Of a DNA stretch of 56,070 bases, positions 36,501 to 42,793 are shown piece by piece. Position 1 is the first letter of the stretch, and every line of letters starts with the position of its first letter. A program made the position numbers and the translations under genes. The notes under the pieces were generated by a model. It was not told the DNA's origin, did not search any database, and saw only the letters and a list, made by a program, of their open reading frames with translations. The DNA comes from a virus, in the IMG/VR virus record IMGVR_UViG_3300017598_000787, positions 1 to 56,070 of that record; one strand, given 5' to 3'.

Positions 36501-37148
36501 GGCATCAATTTCTTCGGGTGTTGCATCAGGGTTTACATTCTGCCGATAGGCCCCTATCAGTTGCCGTGTAAACATGGTCCTGTCCATATTGTATGCGGCT
36601 TTACCCGATCCTGCCAAGGCAAGTGGTACACCGGCAATCGGAGTCGCATAGGAACTAGCTAAGATACCAGGGAGTCCTGCTCCCATAGCAGTAAGAGAAA
36701 ACCCGGTACTTGCCCCGGCATCCCTGATTGCCTGACGTTTTATGCCTGGAACAACATACTCATCACCACCGGGCTCAGAAGACCGCTCAAGATTCCTTTC
36801 TTCCTGGGCTTCAATGGCCTTATCTTTCCAGTCGTATTCCTGTTCCGGGTTTTTATCTTCTAATAATGCAGCGATTGACGCCTTTGTATTAATAGGGACA
36901 TCATACAAGAGCTTGCCGACATCCTTAACACCACCCAAGAAATTGTATTTTTTCTCTGGTTCCGGACCTGGCCCCCGATCAGGCATCTTGACCCGCCTTG
37001 AATCAAAGAAATAGTCAATGATTTCGGCTGATGTAGCACCATCGGCTGTGGCCGTATCATAATCAAAACCAAGCTTGCCAGACAAGAACCTTGCAATCTC
37101 GTCCTGACTCCCGACTTCCAAGGCACCTAAGTAATCAAATTCAAACAT
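24507..37148 (-). CDS. Giant polyvalent (ejected) protein, 4,213 residues
   Basis: This gene takes 22% of the genome. Visible regions, in order: hydrophobic ejection-like segments (about 165-215, 250-345); acidic low-complexity linker; domain with LNSGLDPEIVQAGIQIAGYH (about 1020-1105); WKQKQWRF domain (about 1140-1185); SF2 helicase (about 1245-1740; NEAGTGKS near 1298, IFDESQN near 1370, SATPFENP, QVSGRSARYG near 1690); EIQSDWHQ and GGEGMLAFYD domain (about 2070-2400); zincin HEVTH at 2605 with LLEEFIGDF; ADP-ribosyltransferase-like part (HGSFSAGG near 2995, DIRYQ near 3240); LPD38-type region (about 3500-4130); basic coiled tail. Polyvalent proteins are carried in the virion and ejected with the DNA to protect it from host defences. 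Confidence 0.88.
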   Translation of the reverse strand: MFEFDYLGALEVGSQDEIARFLSGKLGFDYDTATADGATSAEIIDYFFDSRRVKMPDRGPGPEPEKKYNFLGGVKDVGKLLYDVPINTKASIAALLEDKNPEQEYDWKDKAIEAQEERNLERSSEPGGDEYVVPGIKRQAIRDAGASTGFSLTAMGAGLPGILASSYATPIAGVPLALAGSGKAAYNMDRTMFTRQLIGAYRQNVNPDATPEEIDAFVEQSQPLINKHGLWEAIPESIGNVAQMTGIGAIFKAALGKTIGTKIFGAIAGMYGTELGTETITQTGQHNTEIEAGLSDGDKRSFTSPGDMLESFKEVAPQTVVLTSLGAGGGAVAGTATGILKAKTADDAIDEANKQIDGILGKVSTPGYTMPGELPLDLDVGDTPSDPFQNAAELTEDLPPMTESEYVGGLISDMKKEQGILGPPIEVPETTTTEDEWNAHYGQPTKIELIDKWQARKVDVPETNQDEYKKQQQKIDQESALFSQKLDTMQNEVNTTETKGVTQEHGEQYETIPYGANSPKWMQDLPTYLDKNGKKRVYSRVQLNAVFNNIKSGKKLNPNQEDLYRHIEKAANENAGETGEFVAQEEADDLEKKGFDLLGSQKIPAGDLDIGDKIIATVDGVKDEFTVQEADTPFGDVVLKDGVTKTVDVFEQIDVEAIKKGPEPGILSQTVEGAKQPDTETLPDSAVDGTQESLNIEDNPTQEDIEDIQDAQKAQEEFEASGEETVSLEDVKAELEEIPQEQVVEKGEVEIDGKQYRRVSGENSYNGVKVGNWEFKYKDQWHPVKNIQIRQNADKVLLENQDSVIPETVTDKKGKGDISTEQTTGEPKIYHDPQSGKLVHVQKGWQKDGGYTFFKTDDLKKRGRNIRGKTDQRYWYDTKEEAETALADYAQKNGFTEATEEQKSESTPKKEYNYPNPKTKIPIHLKWLAKSAWEHESAEGFEENLLRLMPESGAVTVDQSIRQMEEAGFKSPSDFWEESISLKGKIQKTLDKRDSKKRTIKKSPKKTEKFSSDYGSNNKVFTKEAADKAREILRQKLSGNQLNSGLDPEIVQAGIQIAGYHIESGARSFTAYSKAMIKDIGDVVKPYLRSWYEAARYYPGFDASGMTDGKDIKEVDTASDKTDDKTDDGDVKILSDFGLFVEQDGLTWGVSQKKKWYDKGSGKGTFENKDLLKGVGARWKQKQWRFDHDPTKNIAKALRDKHGILQPDSEKTPGDRGTSDENLDGRSPGVAGSVRKKGTHKMGTLDDPERYVQTDTIAAINKGKEFGIPQKVLNEQVDDIARIVKAHNEKTGIFLLANEAGTGKSFVLGGAMQELQRNGAKKILYVTMNNGLVNQLKKDLSAFDIKNVEFITYAKLRKTTPASYDALIFDESQNIKNVKSAVGKRANLFIEQSKFSIFASATPFENPVEAAYLEPTNIFFSGHWDWAIDHGAYTSQFRNNKFLVWPGQGSEQNAIDARNWLIDKGVMTQRDMQLDPKTSEVKVSKVSVDADYVSMYTSITNAFDYAMDNLPGKQKGQLAAYGVNLRKRILEASKLDQAIAAAKSAIKEGRNPIIFVETKAERRIDTDSIITAYDMWEQTPRDLRDKKPPYSKVTYNAAKAIQDAGFDVLTLEPTQSKIVEAFGEENVAIYTGAVSDIKAHKNLSQWRKGNKKVLVATMAKGGTGLSLHDTVGDHPTTQINLNLPWKASGVAQVSGRSARYGVVGKPKTVWIYAKNIEFDNDLASRVTQRMKDMGATVKGDIPGLAKEFEDASGDGRGEKTTIREAIGKTNTKVTSEDGRAYILEDLVTGIYKAGMSLKDFSGKVAGKLGSAYKKVKDAVVKMYHAINAHLDTFTSGSSVGALTLYRKDGTRPQYQTLNQSPENHSPWYSKMRETLSKKLNNAPAKMMKSQVNSWAKKGMFKKEELEWSGLNEWLDSKKGKVTKQEALDYLDQNQVQVEEVVKGENLSERSLAHEEISLYVNDELGDGLYFDDRGPEGYSYIIEEDKDGNLGEVVHEGYADEIAESLNLEIRTPEEQTKFSDYQLPGGKKYKEILLTLPSKSGLKKLTGFNSISEASKRAEKLKQDYKSPHWDEPNVLAHVRMSEREIDGKKVLHVEEIQSDWHQRGREKGYASGPLAELPKDTRVYSKNMAINAKTIRNNFKKHYDTVIDGLSKVYDGLSESEQKKIEKLDDAVQDYFDKDPNTENVGDPILFVEWANKVKPGTFSDEFINPVRKTKKWFVKGPGKYSRGSRSLIDSAGDVIIGRGRSENEAVKDALKNVNDYNISQSTPNAPFKKTWPMLAFKRMVRYAAENGFDTIAWTQGTEQADRYDLSKHIEEILYFTPGPGKVRMDIQTIDGERINSFDELMTFEEAEDVVGKEIVQKMQNSEGDKKRHGERSLSGIDLKVGGEGMLAFYDKILPAEVNKFFNKKAWGKSRVGEIDVFTNEAYEDSDYAELDDLTRKIAKEKGELETLHALEITKEMKSKSLKEGMPLFQGKSIDKTGENAKLSGKEKLKALFQSKKDKKDALRKSKRDKVLSKTGSITRQRLYAAIENIGDASKAKITIPANRKQKTLNKLGKALGLKTVFFKTSDPDTNITGFTYPGTDQLFINLSSGVPEIGILGHEVTHQIKNNHPDLYDYLVSEFENNKKDYFLYAATEQTNRELANLPKLSEADLLEEFIGDFAGDSFQRPEFWSKLNQKSPSMSQKLFSAIKKVVAKIKSFITRAEQYVVDIDKAQGAIAHAMSEAINRGNGLKTKPNSGSKFSVTDKKGKGNISTESNPVTPAGGVKFKKIKDIPIEDGQIHIRFSDRISDDLERGWSGFMGERADNSPEGAVQQDFGQSLKFEEIHEDLYHFFGEGGEKLGEVRKDPHTKEWVHVDHDGVAGFDLDAGKYGSTLSDIITNLEKDSYASWSFGSSSDSGKIWKEDNPITLYSGSIGDNKDINIILTGASKKTRDKFLSPKPSSTPGAGVQSSTSSFQTVKNTATKAFKKWSKGLKDNGKYKTGEPVLLKASHGSFSAGGLNKFSAEMTGSGIYGSAENNRIGHYFTTDRYIASEYATGYDVENLNQEDEYDEFLHDSILDGEIVEGAGIIDAHIRLDNPYVISGKKFSKFVEGKTKDVDSLISVLDNGGHDGVIVVWSDKSPSAKILYKEAYDKNIKVMQKAYEKASIKQQKHLEMVDHIFHQWMEKERADELPDVVRENFKIINKNDIFKGLSVDESAKEYLSGEDKWIIVRPDAANNAQIKSIHNKGTWDKNNPDIRYQTSEDLGHDGFSIEDNSSFVEDFKHNIVDELSPVSKLYKAIKKDIPEAADFRLKEQLRVSKAKGDIDKAEEKYFKPIKQLIGLGKLTVELVDEFLYARHAPEANARLRLTNARHYLRKLADAQRGDSLKNKIAEMDADFELMQFPTNEIQESYLDLLESELGTIEETFAAANQKLMRAESKLDSPLSESQIEKAEKSIAYHKKIVDKIDREFDVRDKWETFSAKPSGMTDGHIDPRDNEAKEISDKWKDNKTMAKIAKLYDAMNAEGLEISHDAGRLSDEEYNAIKGTFDYYAPLFREGYEKKRAFKGIGGGVTNLGSDVNPRGGSTKRAVHLLANGFVNHEKKIINAKKAEVASAFIKFIKMNPNKDFLSFEEPKTVATYDGSGNIERRPAFFIGKDEPKIKVKTDGKVYIVSASPNNIHAMRILDIIQGNDHNSGPIVNALGKLNRRLAAVNTTWNPEFIFSNLARDLQTAAFNLTDTEVSNMRKTIFKNVPKAMKGLYSSMQGDGSHEWVSIVKRYESSGAKIGWIDYGKDIETKAAKLESQIDLFREGHKTKKAAAKLVELVEDYNSIVENAVRLSTFKAGIDSGMSEAKAAIMAKGLTVNFNQKGAYGPVINSLYLFANAGIQGSTRIFKTIKNNPKKMAKILGGTMGLATILAIANRSLGGDDEDDIPYYDQVDDYLKARNMIFMIPGTKGKYAKIPLPWGYNVFWALGTEIGDLAIKDDYSPLDGASRMLATALDAFNPLQSATVLQTLSPTVGDPFVQVGENKTFFGSPLMPEGNPFSRTPEPDSEKYWGSVRPTSKMLAKAANTISGGNKVKPGMVDVSPETLDLVWDTFTGGAGRFLSDTVSLPIRALSGDLKTSKIPGLRRVLGSQSEYKVTTDYRSNITYIYRLHEQAKEYPAKKKKLRKNKVYTLYTSAKKYESRIKKLNTLLKRAKTEKGKEKIKKRIEKLKRAFNKKVILRRAS
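28869..28909 (-). repeat. 41-bp repeat, copy 2, in the giant gene
   Basis: Identical to 34686-34726 except for one base (C/T). It encodes VTDKKGKGNISTES (residues 2748-2761) at the border between the zincin domain and the next module. Together the two copies bracket residues 809-2748. Confidence 0.93.
34686..34726 (-). repeat. 41-bp repeat, copy 1, in the giant gene
   Basis: Encodes VTDKKGKGDISTEQ at residues 809-822, at the end of the acidic linker. Forty of 41 bases match 28869-28909 in the same orientation, 5.8 kb apart. Confidence 0.93.
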
Positions 37149-38374
37149 TATTTTCTTCTCTCAAGCATGTTAATAATCTCAGCATCAGTCATCTCCGAGT
37201 ATTCTTTACGCAGAATTTCCGCTATGTTTTTACGTTTTCTCAACTCAAGGGATGACCCCATTTGACGTAATACAGCCGTGATTTTGTCTTCACCTGTTTT
37301 AACCATTCCGTCTGGTTGTGAACTATAAAGTTTTTCTTGAACATTGGACTTGATGGTAGATAACAGACTCGGTGCCTTATCCTTGTTAGAATATTTAGAA
37401 CCATATTCAACTTTATCTAACTTTTCCCTGACTGCTTTGGGCAGAAAGTACAATTCATCTTTTTTGGGTTCTTCTACTTTAACTTTCTTATTTTTTGGAT
37501 TTAATATTGGTTCTTTGATTTTGCTCGTATCCTTGAAATAATCTTCAAGACCACTCTTATCTCCCCCTTTAGGTGGTGGTGCTACCAACCCTTTAGGTGA
37601 ATATTTTCTTGCCTCTATATTAAAGTCATTAATTGCCGCAAGATCTGATATGGCGTCTTTGTTACCAGCATCGGCTTGTTGTTTTAACGCAATCATTGCG
37701 GGGATAAGTTCACCCGTTTCCTTGTCTGTGTACCCTTCATAATTAGACAGAATATATAATGCTTTACGAGAAATAATAGTCCATTCTTTTGTCCGGGTAT
37801 CAACACTATTCTCACCCTTTCTTCGCTGATAAGTTTTTTCTTCTTTTGCCACCCGACGATCATGAGTGGTTTGTTCGTCACCCTTTCTGCGCTGGTAGAG
37901 TTTTTCTTCCCTGTCTATTTCTGCGGCCTTTTCTTTTTTGGCGGCGGCTATCCTACGTTGATAAGTAATCTCATCCTCACCTATTCGACGTTTATATGTA
38001 ATCTCATCATTTTTGTATTCTTCTGCTATCCTACGTTGATAAGTGATTTCATCCTCACCCTTCCTGCGCTGATAAGTTTTTTCTTCCTTGACGATATCGG
38101 CGGCTTTTTCTTCATCAGCCACCTTTTTTCTACGGTTGTATTTATCAGTTTCTACTTTTTCGAGACGATCATTTTCAGATTTTTTAAATTTTTGGCTGTC
38201 ATCTTGCAATGCCATATTATTCGTATGACGCAATTCCTCAAGCCGGATCTGCCTTTTTTCCAGGGCATCAGCTTTTTGTTTATCCCGCTTGTCTGTAATA
38301 CGGTCCTCGATATTGGCTTGCCAGCCTTGACCGGCCCCCTTAACAAAACCTAAAAGCGCTTTGCCTAAACTCAT
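37148..38374 (-). CDS. Ejection-module protein with YQRR repeats
   Basis: A 408-residue, highly charged, probably fully helical protein. From about 95 to 205 it carries repeated EEKTYQRR, EITYQRRI, EITYKRRI and KLYQRR units. A start overlapping the next gene as TAATG couples it to the giant protein. Charged coiled-coil proteins here resemble internal virion proteins of podophages that form a channel or sheath for the DNA. The C-terminal third (LPKAVREKLDKVEYG; EMTDAEIINML) is unrelated to the repeats. Exact role not known. Confidence 0.65.
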   Translation of the reverse strand: MSLGKALLGFVKGAGQGWQANIEDRITDKRDKQKADALEKRQIRLEELRHTNNMALQDDSQKFKKSENDRLEKVETDKYNRRKKVADEEKAADIVKEEKTYQRRKGEDEITYQRRIAEEYKNDEITYKRRIGEDEITYQRRIAAAKKEKAAEIDREEKLYQRRKGDEQTTHDRRVAKEEKTYQRRKGENSVDTRTKEWTIISRKALYILSNYEGYTDKETGELIPAMIALKQQADAGNKDAISDLAAINDFNIEARKYSPKGLVAPPPKGGDKSGLEDYFKDTSKIKEPILNPKNKKVKVEEPKKDELYFLPKAVREKLDKVEYGSKYSNKDKAPSLLSTIKSNVQEKLYSSQPDGMVKTGEDKITAVLRQMGSSLELRKRKNIAEILRKEYSEMTDAEIINMLERRK

Positions 38375-38967
38375 GCGGCACCCCCTTGAGCAAGTATTCC
38401 CCCTGGTTGTTCAGGCGGGATCGGCTGTTCCGGTGAAGGTGCTGGGCCCTGTCCACCCTGTTCCTGCATAGTCTGGACAATCTGCTGACCCTCTGGGGTT
38501 TGTTGGGCCTGTTCAGACATCTGGACCAGTTGATCTTTTGACATATTCCCAGATTCAACAGATGAATTTATAAATATTGCTGTTGCTCTCTGAAAAGCTT
38601 CATTCTTCTGTTCATCAGTTAGCTTCTGCATCCCGGCTGCTTCTGCCATGGTAATTATCTCACCCAGAACAGCATTCCCACCATGGACAAGGACTTCATT
38701 TGATATTTGGAGGCCTTCACCCTCTGCTGAGTCTGCAAGGCGCATCGTGATATCAACGGTTGCCTCTGCAATTGCTTCAAGGCGATTCTCATTGTGAAGT
38801 ATCCTTGTCAAAATCCCCTCTGATACAGTTTTATCATGAACAACATTGATCGCATTGATTACAAATAAATCAAACTGTTCCTGCATTTCAGGCGGGACTT
38901 GAGTCTCTTGCCCTGGCTGATCCATTGGCATCTGCTCCATTGGCGGGGCTTGCTGATTCGGGTTCAT
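38371..38967 (-). CDS. Internal virion protein with Gln/Pro-rich ends
   Basis: A 198-residue protein: a Pro/Gln/Met-rich N-terminus, a helical core (LFVINAINVVHDKTVSEGIL; EAIAEATVDITMRLADSAEG) and a Gln/Pro/Gly-rich tail. The core pattern is common in podophages next to ejection proteins. It overlaps its neighbours by four and one bases. Function inferred only from position. Confidence 0.65.
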   Translation of the reverse strand: MNPNQQAPPMEQMPMDQPGQETQVPPEMQEQFDLFVINAINVVHDKTVSEGILTRILHNENRLEAIAEATVDITMRLADSAEGEGLQISNEVLVHGGNAVLGEIITMAEAAGMQKLTDEQKNEAFQRATAIFINSSVESGNMSKDQLVQMSEQAQQTPEGQQIVQTMQEQGGQGPAPSPEQPIPPEQPGGILAQGGAA

Positions 38968-39728
38968 TATGCGGTCCCTCCTGCTGCTAATAGTCCGGGA
39001 TTTGATGCTTTGGGGCTAACCAATTTATATGAGTTTTCCCAGAAATCAGGTATTTTGATGTTTGACGTTGCCTGTGAATATGTTGGTATACCTTCCTCGA
39101 CATACGGAGCGGTTCTGTTAAGTTCTTGTAATTTTTTTGCATACTCTGAGTTGGTTTCAGGTTCTTTTTCCAGCAACGCCCCTGCAGCGCCTGTCACACC
39201 ACCGGCAAGTATTCTGGATGTTCCATCGCTCATACCGCCTTCACCAAATACTGAGCTGAAGACACCCGGTTTTTTAACAGGTGGTGCTTCCGCTGGAATT
39301 GGAGTTGATCCACCACCGCCACCGCCGCCCCCACCGCCCCCACCGCCACCGGTTGCGGGTATTATTGGTGTTGCTGCCTCAATTGGGGCTGTAGCTCCTG
39401 CATTTAACGGACCTTGAACAGTCTCAACAAATGGCGGTCCGCTCGTTGGTGCGCCCAACCCCACACCCATATCGGCCAATTGTGCCGACGCGCTGCTCAT
39501 TCCTGTGGCTATTTGCAAGCCACTCATCACCCCCCCGGCAAGCCCACCAAAAAGCGCCCCTTTCAGCGCCCCCTGTAGAATATCACCGCCTGTAATGGCA
39601 GATGTAGCGGCACCGATTAAGGCACCATACACCGCCCCGACAACGGCCTTAGTTACAACAGCACCGATTACACCTGTGCCGACTATACCTGTCACAAAAC
39701 TTGCGATAGGAGCTACTATCATTGGCAT
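38967..39728 (-). CDS. Glycine-zipper ejection protein with 14-Gly linker
   Basis: A 253-residue protein. Residues 1-75 are hydrophobic and glycine/alanine-rich (SFVTGIVGTGVIGAVVTKAVVG; LFGGLAGGVMSGLQIATG), like membrane-inserting ejection proteins. A run of 14 glycines near 125-139 links this to a soluble half, ending LLAAGGTA. It lies with the other ejection-type genes before the giant protein and would help form the trans-envelope channel. Confidence 0.7.
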   Translation of the reverse strand: MPMIVAPIASFVTGIVGTGVIGAVVTKAVVGAVYGALIGAATSAITGGDILQGALKGALFGGLAGGVMSGLQIATGMSSASAQLADMGVGLGAPTSGPPFVETVQGPLNAGATAPIEAATPIIPATGGGGGGGGGGGGGGSTPIPAEAPPVKKPGVFSSVFGEGGMSDGTSRILAGGVTGAAGALLEKEPETNSEYAKKLQELNRTAPYVEEGIPTYSQATSNIKIPDFWENSYKLVSPKASNPGLLAAGGTA

Positions 39729-40171
39729 GGCACATCTCCTTTATTTAAACAAAATATAAGTTGGTCATGGAGTTTCCAGCGTTTCAGGAATGATTTTGTG
39801 ATCATCCCTTCTTGCTTAAACCCCAAGTCTTTTACTAATTTTATTACCCGGTCATTATATCCCGGGATAATTCCCACTACCTTTTGGTAGAGAGTATTTT
39901 TAAACCCCCACTTCATGACATCTTTTGCAAATTGATGACCTCTTCCCCACATTTCAGGCCTGGTGGCAATATGGACCGAACAGGTAACACTATTCATTGG
40001 GTCAAGCCGTATTACGCCCGTGTGATCCTCATCTATTAAATAAACTATCTGAGGATGAATCACGGTTTGATAATCTTGAGGGGAATTATCATCCGTCAAC
40101 CAGTCCCGGACCTCTGGATGGGTTAAAATCCCATCTATAATATGTGCGTCGTAGCATCGCTTTATGTCCAT
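39719..40171 (-). CDS. GNAT-like virion-region protein (DUF2824-type)
   Basis: A 150-residue protein with GNAT-fold features: beta strands IVYLIDEDHTGVIRLDPM, an acyl-CoA-binding-loop-like RPEMWGRGHQFAKD (91-104), and VKDLGFKQEGM. A similar GNAT-like protein is common next to ejection proteins in P22-related phages. Whether it acetylates anything is unknown. It overlaps both neighbours by 10 bases. Confidence 0.75.
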   Translation of the reverse strand: MDIKRCYDAHIIDGILTHPEVRDWLTDDNSPQDYQTVIHPQIVYLIDEDHTGVIRLDPMNSVTCSVHIATRPEMWGRGHQFAKDVMKWGFKNTLYQKVVGIIPGYNDRVIKLVKDLGFKQEGMITKSFLKRWKLHDQLIFCLNKGDVPCQ

Positions 40172-41400
40172 GTGAGCGTCACCCCATAAATACCGGCTAC
40201 ACCTTGCATACTCGCCTGATATTTTTCTTTTAGACTTTTAATTAGATCGGGTTTGTCTTCAGACTTTGTTGTGGTACTCATTTGGATTTCTAAGTATTTA
40301 GCCTGATAATTATTGCCAAGACTTGTCACTTGAGCCGCCCTGGTGTTGTTTTCAGATGTTGAAAGTTCTGCATTTAAAAGAGTAGTTTTTAAATCCCTTT
40401 CGGCTTTCGCTCTGATATCTGCATGCTCCTGCTGCTGTTTATCAAGTGCAAGTTTCTGTGTGGCGTCCTGGGAAGACAGCCATCGTTTGTAAGAAGCATC
40501 CAATTCCAGGTATTTAAGCTTTTGAGCGGCGTCGGCTGCCGATAACCCAAGTTTTTGCGCGGCATCCTGTGAAGATAGCCCAGATTCTATCAAGCCCTTT
40601 AATTCAGCCAATCCCCTGTCTTGGATATATGATTGTGCTGACAATCTTGAACTCGCTGTTTCCTGGGCAGAAATGATACCTACATCCGTTTGATATTTTT
40701 GATGTGCCGTTCCTGCATCGATCAACGATTTTGAATCCTGCTGTGCAATAGGAAGAGCGGCTTTTATTGCTGCTTCCTCGGAATGCTGACCCGCAAGACT
40801 GGAGTTCAACAGCCCCCTTGAATGAGCGACCCTTTCGCCAGCTTTCCTGGCACTGGTCATATAAGTGCCTCCCTTGGCAAGTAGTCCATTTAGCCGACCT
40901 TGCACCAAGTCTTTTTCTGGCGGTACGTACGGGGTCACATTTTTCAAGGTCGGGGTGCCGTTCCCACTATTTGCTGAAAACATCGATTGAACAATCGGAG
41001 TCGTGCCGGTTTTTGCATAGGGAGAAACGCCCTCAGCCCGGCCAAACTTTTCATAATGTTGTAATGAATTCATTCCACCAGACTTCATGGCCTCGTTCAG
41101 ATTAGTTGTATTCCAGCCCCCTTTTGTAACGCCAAGGTTTGTATTTACAACACCAGTATCATTGGCCTGGACAACCTTATTTGCATCATAAACATTTTTA
41201 TTCCAATCCGCATAAGGGGCAACGCCTTCTTTCATACCGTGCTGTTGATAATGTGATTGTGCGGTATGACCTACCTCACCAAATACCCTTTTAAGATTAT
41301 CAACAGTCCATTGCTTTGCCTTGACTCCGTGGTGGGCTTCCGTCCCTGCATTGAGTCGCGCGACCTGATTTTTGTAATATACATCTTCATTGAATTGCAT
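40162..41400 (-). CDS. Virion protein with HYxxFGxxEG repeats and coiled coil
   Basis: A 412-residue protein. The N-terminal 130 residues contain two repeats, SHYQQHGMKEGVAPYADW (about 48-65) and QHYEKFGRAEGVSPYAK (about 112-128), shared with the next protein (41410-42339). Residues about 180-370 form a long Ala/Gln-rich coiled coil (SSQDAAQKLGLSAADAAQKL). It looks like an internal virion protein built to go through the tail. Function unknown. Confidence 0.65.
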   Translation of the reverse strand: MQFNEDVYYKNQVARLNAGTEAHHGVKAKQWTVDNLKRVFGEVGHTAQSHYQQHGMKEGVAPYADWNKNVYDANKVVQANDTGVVNTNLGVTKGGWNTTNLNEAMKSGGMNSLQHYEKFGRAEGVSPYAKTGTTPIVQSMFSANSGNGTPTLKNVTPYVPPEKDLVQGRLNGLLAKGGTYMTSARKAGERVAHSRGLLNSSLAGQHSEEAAIKAALPIAQQDSKSLIDAGTAHQKYQTDVGIISAQETASSRLSAQSYIQDRGLAELKGLIESGLSSQDAAQKLGLSAADAAQKLKYLELDASYKRWLSSQDATQKLALDKQQQEHADIRAKAERDLKTTLLNAELSTSENNTRAAQVTSLGNNYQAKYLEIQMSTTTKSEDKPDLIKSLKEKYQASMQGVAGIYGVTLTWT

Positions 41401-41409
41401 CGCATCCCC

Positions 41410-42339
41410 TTATCTCTGCAACAAATTTATGTGCATGTGTGTGTGGTGGTTCCAATGGACACCCTCATCAAAGGTCGAAATAACCCGAAGTTCGTTTAAT
41501 TGTGTTTGAGTGATATGTTTGCCGATAAAATCAAAAACTTTTTCATGAACGATGAATTGAGTTTGATGGCTATGGAACGCTACTTTAAGCCGTGTTAAAA
41601 GCTGCCAGATTACCCACCAGTTGACTTTATCCTCGTCCAGAATCATGTTTGCTGGATCAGTACTTAACCACATCTGTTCGACTGGGCTTCCATACTGTGT
41701 CGCACCCCCGGAATATAAAGGATAATCAATATCAACTTCTGTCAATTTGTTATGTGTCGGATGTCCTGGGCATTCCCCATACTTTGGACAGGCGTCCCCC
41801 AGGATCAAAGGTTTCATCAAAGGATTGTCTTTCATCAAACTTTTGATGACGTTTTCAAACGGCCCTATTAAAAAATTCAAGAGGAATGGACAATCACCGT
41901 TTCCGGCATATTCATAGAAATGAGCGTCCAAGATGCTTGGCACCCATATATCTTTAGGTAGAAATGATATCCCCTCTGCCCTGCCATATCGTTCATAATG
42001 GATAAGTGGCGTCATGCCATATCGTGCCAGGACAGACCTTAAATTGCCTTCATGCCAGCAATAGGCAGGAACACCAGAATGAGTTTCTCCAATCGAATTG
42101 AGCTGGTTCTTTTTGTTTGTCAGATAAATGTATTCGTCCCAATCCTGATACGGGGATACATTCTCTTTCATGCCAAACTTTTGATAGTGCTGTCTGGGGG
42201 TTATGTTCCATTCACTGATCACTTCCAAAAACTCTTTTGCTGTCCATGGGCCCTGGTATTTTTTTAGAAACGTCTGGCCTTTTTCATTCAGCCAATCAGC
42301 TTTATTTTGTGAATATGTTGGGGTGTGAAAAGCTACCAT
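41410..42339 (-). CDS. Virion murein endopeptidase with HYxxFG repeats
   Basis: A 309-residue protein. The N-terminus has the same HYQKFGMKENVSPYQDW and HYERYGRAEGIS repeats as its neighbour. The C-terminal half resembles a LAS-type (MepA/M74-like) metallopeptidase: LGDACPKYGEC (about 181-191), HPTHNKLTEVDIDYP (about 194-208; metal-binding His and Asp) and VHWNHHTHMHINL (about 292-304). It is likely carried in the virion to open the murein layer during DNA entry, distinct from the lysis enzyme at 20245. Confidence 0.75.
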   Translation of the reverse strand: MVAFHTPTYSQNKADWLNEKGQTFLKKYQGPWTAKEFLEVISEWNITPRQHYQKFGMKENVSPYQDWDEYIYLTNKKNQLNSIGETHSGVPAYCWHEGNLRSVLARYGMTPLIHYERYGRAEGISFLPKDIWVPSILDAHFYEYAGNGDCPFLLNFLIGPFENVIKSLMKDNPLMKPLILGDACPKYGECPGHPTHNKLTEVDIDYPLYSGGATQYGSPVEQMWLSTDPANMILDEDKVNWWVIWQLLTRLKVAFHSHQTQFIVHEKVFDFIGKHITQTQLNELRVISTFDEGVHWNHHTHMHINLLQR

Positions 42340-42521
42340 TATTCAGCCTCAGTAATTTCCCCGGTTTCAGGGTTATAAATCTTGCCCGGTTCAGCCTGTG
42401 CAAAAAGGCTTTCAGTGATTTCAACAAATTCAGGCTTAACAATCCCAATAGATCCGTGACATGATGCTGTACCTGTTATTTCATTACTGCCGTTTACTTT
42501 GATGTAATATTTATCAGCCAT
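42339..42521 (-). CDS. Small tail-fibre-region protein
   Basis: A 60-residue, beta-rich, acidic protein (YYIKVNGSNEITG; NPETGEITEAE). Small proteins of this kind are common between fibre and connector genes. It overlaps both neighbours by one base (TAATG and ATGA-type junctions). No domain recognised. Confidence 0.65.
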   Translation of the reverse strand: MADKYYIKVNGSNEITGTASCHGSIGIVKPEFVEITESLFAQAEPGKIYNPETGEITEAE

Positions 42522-42793
42522 TAATAGACCTCCAAAAGTTCAATTGAAATAGTAACAGCGAAATCACTTCCTCCCTTAACGGTTACAGTTATAGTGTCAC
42601 CATCTGTAAAAACCGGGTGATAAGTTACGACTGCTAGCCCAGATACCCATACATTCATGGTTGTTTTGGCCTTTACAACTGTGGTTGGGATAGTTACAGC
42701 CTTGACAAGTGATCCAGCCGAAAGCGTCCCGGTATCTGTTATGTTCTGTTTTAGTTTTAATGACCCGGGTTCAGGGTAAATTGTTGCTCCCAT
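42521..42793 (-). CDS. Small beta-rich virion protein
   Basis: A 90-residue protein, threonine- and valine-rich (VKAVTIPTTVVKAKTTMNVW; DTITVTVKGGSDFAVTISIE), which predicts a beta sandwich such as a fibre or decoration domain. Junctions with neighbours overlap by one base. Family unknown. Confidence 0.65.
   Translation of the reverse strand: MGATIYPEPGSLKLKQNITDTGTLSAGSLVKAVTIPTTVVKAKTTMNVWVSGLAVVTYHPVFTDGDTITVTVKGGSDFAVTISIELLEVY

Noticed and set aside
38899-39417. A 172-residue rightward frame rich in proline
   Set aside because: It is the complement of the glycine-rich ejection-protein gene, with no ribosome-binding site and against the operon direction.
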